A stretch of DNA of 15,907 nt, taken from positions 1 to 15,907 of the forward strand of contig PIVW01000084.1 of the NCBI GenBank assembly GCA_003353825.1, in the 5' to 3' direction. This stretch comes from Chloroflexota bacterium (GTDB lineage Bacteria; Chloroflexota; Anaerolineae; J102). The position numbers and the translations under genes were made by a program. Shown one piece after another: positions 14,289-15,907 of this stretch; the stretch's first letter is position 1, and every line of letters begins with the position of its first letter. The notes under the pieces were generated by a model. The model did no database searches. It worked only from the letters and a program-made list of their open reading frames with translations, and was not told where the DNA came from.

Positions 14289-15761
14289 TCAGGCGCAGCC
14301 AATGGCAATCATGGCGTCGTGAGTGCTCAAGTGGATATGTTCGGCACCCAAATGCTCAATGAAATGTGTCTTTTTCAGCCTATCCAGCACCGGCCCTTTG
14401 ATATCGGATAAGTGGAGTGTTACCCCGGCATCTCGTAATTCCACAACCAGGCTCTCCAGGGTCTCCAGAGCGCTGGAATCGATAAAGTTGATGGCCGAGC
14501 CAATCAGCACCAGGTGGTCGACTTCAGGATGATCCGATATCGCCGTCAGGATCGTGTCTTCCAAATACCTGGTATTGGCAAAATAGAGGCTTTCATCGAC
14601 TCGGATAGCAACAACCTTGGAGCAGGTCAGGACTTCGTGACGCAAGACATTGCGATAAGTCTCACTATCACCGAGTCGCCCGACGACGGCAACATGTGGG
14701 CGACTGGTCCGCCATAAGAAGAGCAGCAAACTGGCGATCACGCCGATCACGATCCCCGCCTCTACGCTCACGAGCAGAACGGCGAAGAAAGTGATGATCA
14801 AGGAAGCGGCATCCGCCTTGTTGTAGTGCCAGACATGGCGAAGTGTAGCAACATCTATCAGACCCAAGACAGCGACCATGATGATAGCTGCCAGCACAGC
14901 TTTGGGGAGAAAATAGATCAAGGGGGTGAGGAAGAGAACGGTGAGAGCGATCAGGCCGGCCGTGATGATCGAAGCCAGACCTGTGTTGGCTCCGGCGCTG
15001 AAATTCACCACCGAGCGACTGATACCACCGGTGACCGGATAGCCTCCGCTAAAGGCCGCGCCCAGATTCGCTGCCCCTAGACCCACCAGTTCTTGATTGG
15101 CATCGATTTTCTGGCGGCGCTTGCTGGCCAGAGATTTAGCGACCGAAATACTCTCCATGTACCCCACAAGGCTGATAGTCAACGCCATCGGCAGCAACGA
15201 GCGCCAGAGTTCGGGATCGAACACCGGGATTGTCAGTGGGGGAAGGCCGGCCGGAACCTCTCCAACCACTTTGACTCCTGCCCACTTATGTAATCCGAAC
15301 AAAAGAACGGCGAGCACTCCCGCAACAACGACAACCAGTGGTGCGCTCTTGGTGAAAGGTACAACCCAGCGCTCAGCTATCCCCCGGTTTTCGAGTTGAT
15401 CGCCCAACTGATATTTGAAGTAGATCAATACAACGACACTGCCCACGCCGATAGCCAATGTGCTCCAATTGATCTCAGACATATGCTGAGCGGCGTAATA
15501 CAGGGTCTGATAAAAATGCTCGAAACGGGGAACAGAGATGCCTAAAAGATGCTTCAGCTGACTGACAGCGATGACGATGGCGGCGGCACTGGTAAAGCCC
15601 GATATCACGGGATGGCTGAGGATGTTCACGACAAATCCCAATCGGGCAACCCCCAAGATCAGCTGAATCAACCCAGAGAGGAGCGCCAGTACCAGTGCTA
15701 GCTGCACATACAAGGCTGTGTTCTGTCCAGCCAGTGGGCTGATTGCTGACGCGGTCAATGA
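14289..15761 (-). CDS. SulP/SLC26-family anion transporter, N-terminus missing
   Basis: About 490 codons of a SulP transporter: membrane domain (to about residue 350) plus a cytoplasmic STAS domain (about 372-485). Marks are LSHPVISGFTSAAAI (48-61), SVAKSLASKRRQKIDANQEL (205-224), the GYPVTGGISRS loop (239-249) and, in STAS, NFIDSSALETL (424-434), which matches the SpoIIAA-like phospho-acceptor loop. Members carry sulfate, bicarbonate or other anions; the substrate is not predictable. Intact SulP proteins have about 80-90 further N-terminal residues holding the first membrane segments. Here homology runs to SLTASAISPLA and ends at an in-frame TAA (15762-15764). A TTG at 15758 is the only nominal start and is unlikely to be real. 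The gene is therefore truncated by an assembly join or rearrangement. Confidence 0.9.
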   Translation of the reverse strand, partial: SLTASAISPLAGQNTALYVQLALVLALLSGLIQLILGVARLGFVVNILSHPVISGFTSAAAIVIAVSQLKHLLGISVPRFEHFYQTLYYAAQHMSEINWSTLAIGVGSVVVLIYFKYQLGDQLENRGIAERWVVPFTKSAPLVVVVAGVLAVLLFGLHKWAGVKVVGEVPAGLPPLTIPVFDPELWRSLLPMALTISLVGYMESISVAKSLASKRRQKIDANQELVGLGAANLGAAFSGGYPVTGGISRSVVNFSAGANTGLASIITAGLIALTVLFLTPLIYFLPKAVLAAIIMVAVLGLIDVATLRHVWHYNKADAASLIITFFAVLLVSVEAGIVIGVIASLLLFLWRTSRPHVAVVGRLGDSETYRNVLRHEVLTCSKVVAIRVDESLYFANTRYLEDTILTAISDHPEVDHLVLIGSAINFIDSSALETLESLVVELRDAGVTLHLSDIKGPVLDRLKKTHFIEHLGAEHIHLSTHDAMIAIGCA

Positions 15762-15765
15762 TTAG

Positions 15766-15907
15766 TCGCTGCTTGAGCCTCTGGGCAAGGACATGATGTC
15801 GCTGGTGCTTTTGGACAACACCGAGGGCGGCGGGACGCTGACGGTGACCAACGGTCCGGGCTCGACGGCGGCGGACGATCTGGGTATTGCGGGTGCCGGT
15901 GCGGATG
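15766..15907 (+). CDS. Foreign GC-rich coding fragment, flagellin/hook-associated-like repeat (partial both ends)
   Basis: An open frame of 47 codons runs off the window edge. Hand counts give about 66% G+C and 37 of 47 third positions G or C with no A, unlike the neighbouring genes. The translation includes LLDNTEGGGTLTVTNGPG followed by STAADDLGIAGAGAD. This resembles the repeat found in flagellin, FlgL and FliD-like hook-associated proteins (the flagellin hook IN-type motif), where a T/S-AADLGI segment is frequent. The match is by eye only. An in-frame TAG (15763-15765) lies directly before it, at the point where SulP homology ends, so the real start is missing. Confidence 0.5.

Overview
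The window reads as ordinary chromosomal sequence, roughly half G+C, and is probably one assembled contig from an uncultivated bacterium. The best guess is Chloroflexota (an Anaerolineae- or Caldilinea-like lineage). That guess rests on the gene mix (lipoprotein-type BMP binding protein, YacL-type PIN/TRAM protein, stand-alone gyrase propeller, DUF3467 protein) and on the style of the intergenic repeats. No rRNA, tRNA, CRISPR array or intact mobile element was seen.

Region 1 (1-6400, minus strand) is a purine nucleoside uptake and salvage operon. It is read from a strong sigma-70-like promoter near 6370-6398 in the order BMP-family binding lipoprotein, double-NBD ATPase, two BPD_transp_2 permeases, adenosine deaminase. 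A terminator-like hairpin lies after the lipoprotein gene and a second GC-rich hairpin lies between the last permease and the deaminase, so expression is probably stepped.

Region 2 (6569-9955, minus strand) carries a membrane PIN/TRAM protein, cysteinyl-tRNA synthetase and an RlmB-type 23S rRNA 2'-O-methyltransferase. This is a reduced form of the yacL-cysS-rlmB neighbourhood of Firmicutes. Tandem heptamers sit just in front of rlmB.

Region 3 (9956-10532) is a 577-base divergent intergenic stretch with a repeated TACTGCA word, a candidate promoter and a chain of very short ORFs.

Region 4 (10533-13481, plus strand) begins with a two-gene unit: a stand-alone DNA gyrase A C-terminal-type beta-propeller that keeps a GyrA-box, and a DUF3467 protein. 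A long imperfect hairpin follows. Next come a pterin-4a-carbinolamine dehydratase, a short-chain dehydrogenase and an orphan ribbon-helix-helix (HicB/CopG-like) protein, tightly packed.

Region 5 (13507-15761) holds a YCII-domain protein (minus), a VanZ-like membrane protein (plus) and a SulP/SLC26 anion transporter (minus) that has lost its N-terminal part.

At about 15761 the SulP homology stops abruptly. The last ~142 bases are an unrelated GC-rich coding fragment (about 66% G+C by hand count) on the plus strand, resembling a flagellin/hook-associated repeat. This looks like a chimeric assembly join or a recent rearrangement. The most unusual biology is the stand-alone gyrase propeller with its DUF3467 partner; everything else belongs to known families.
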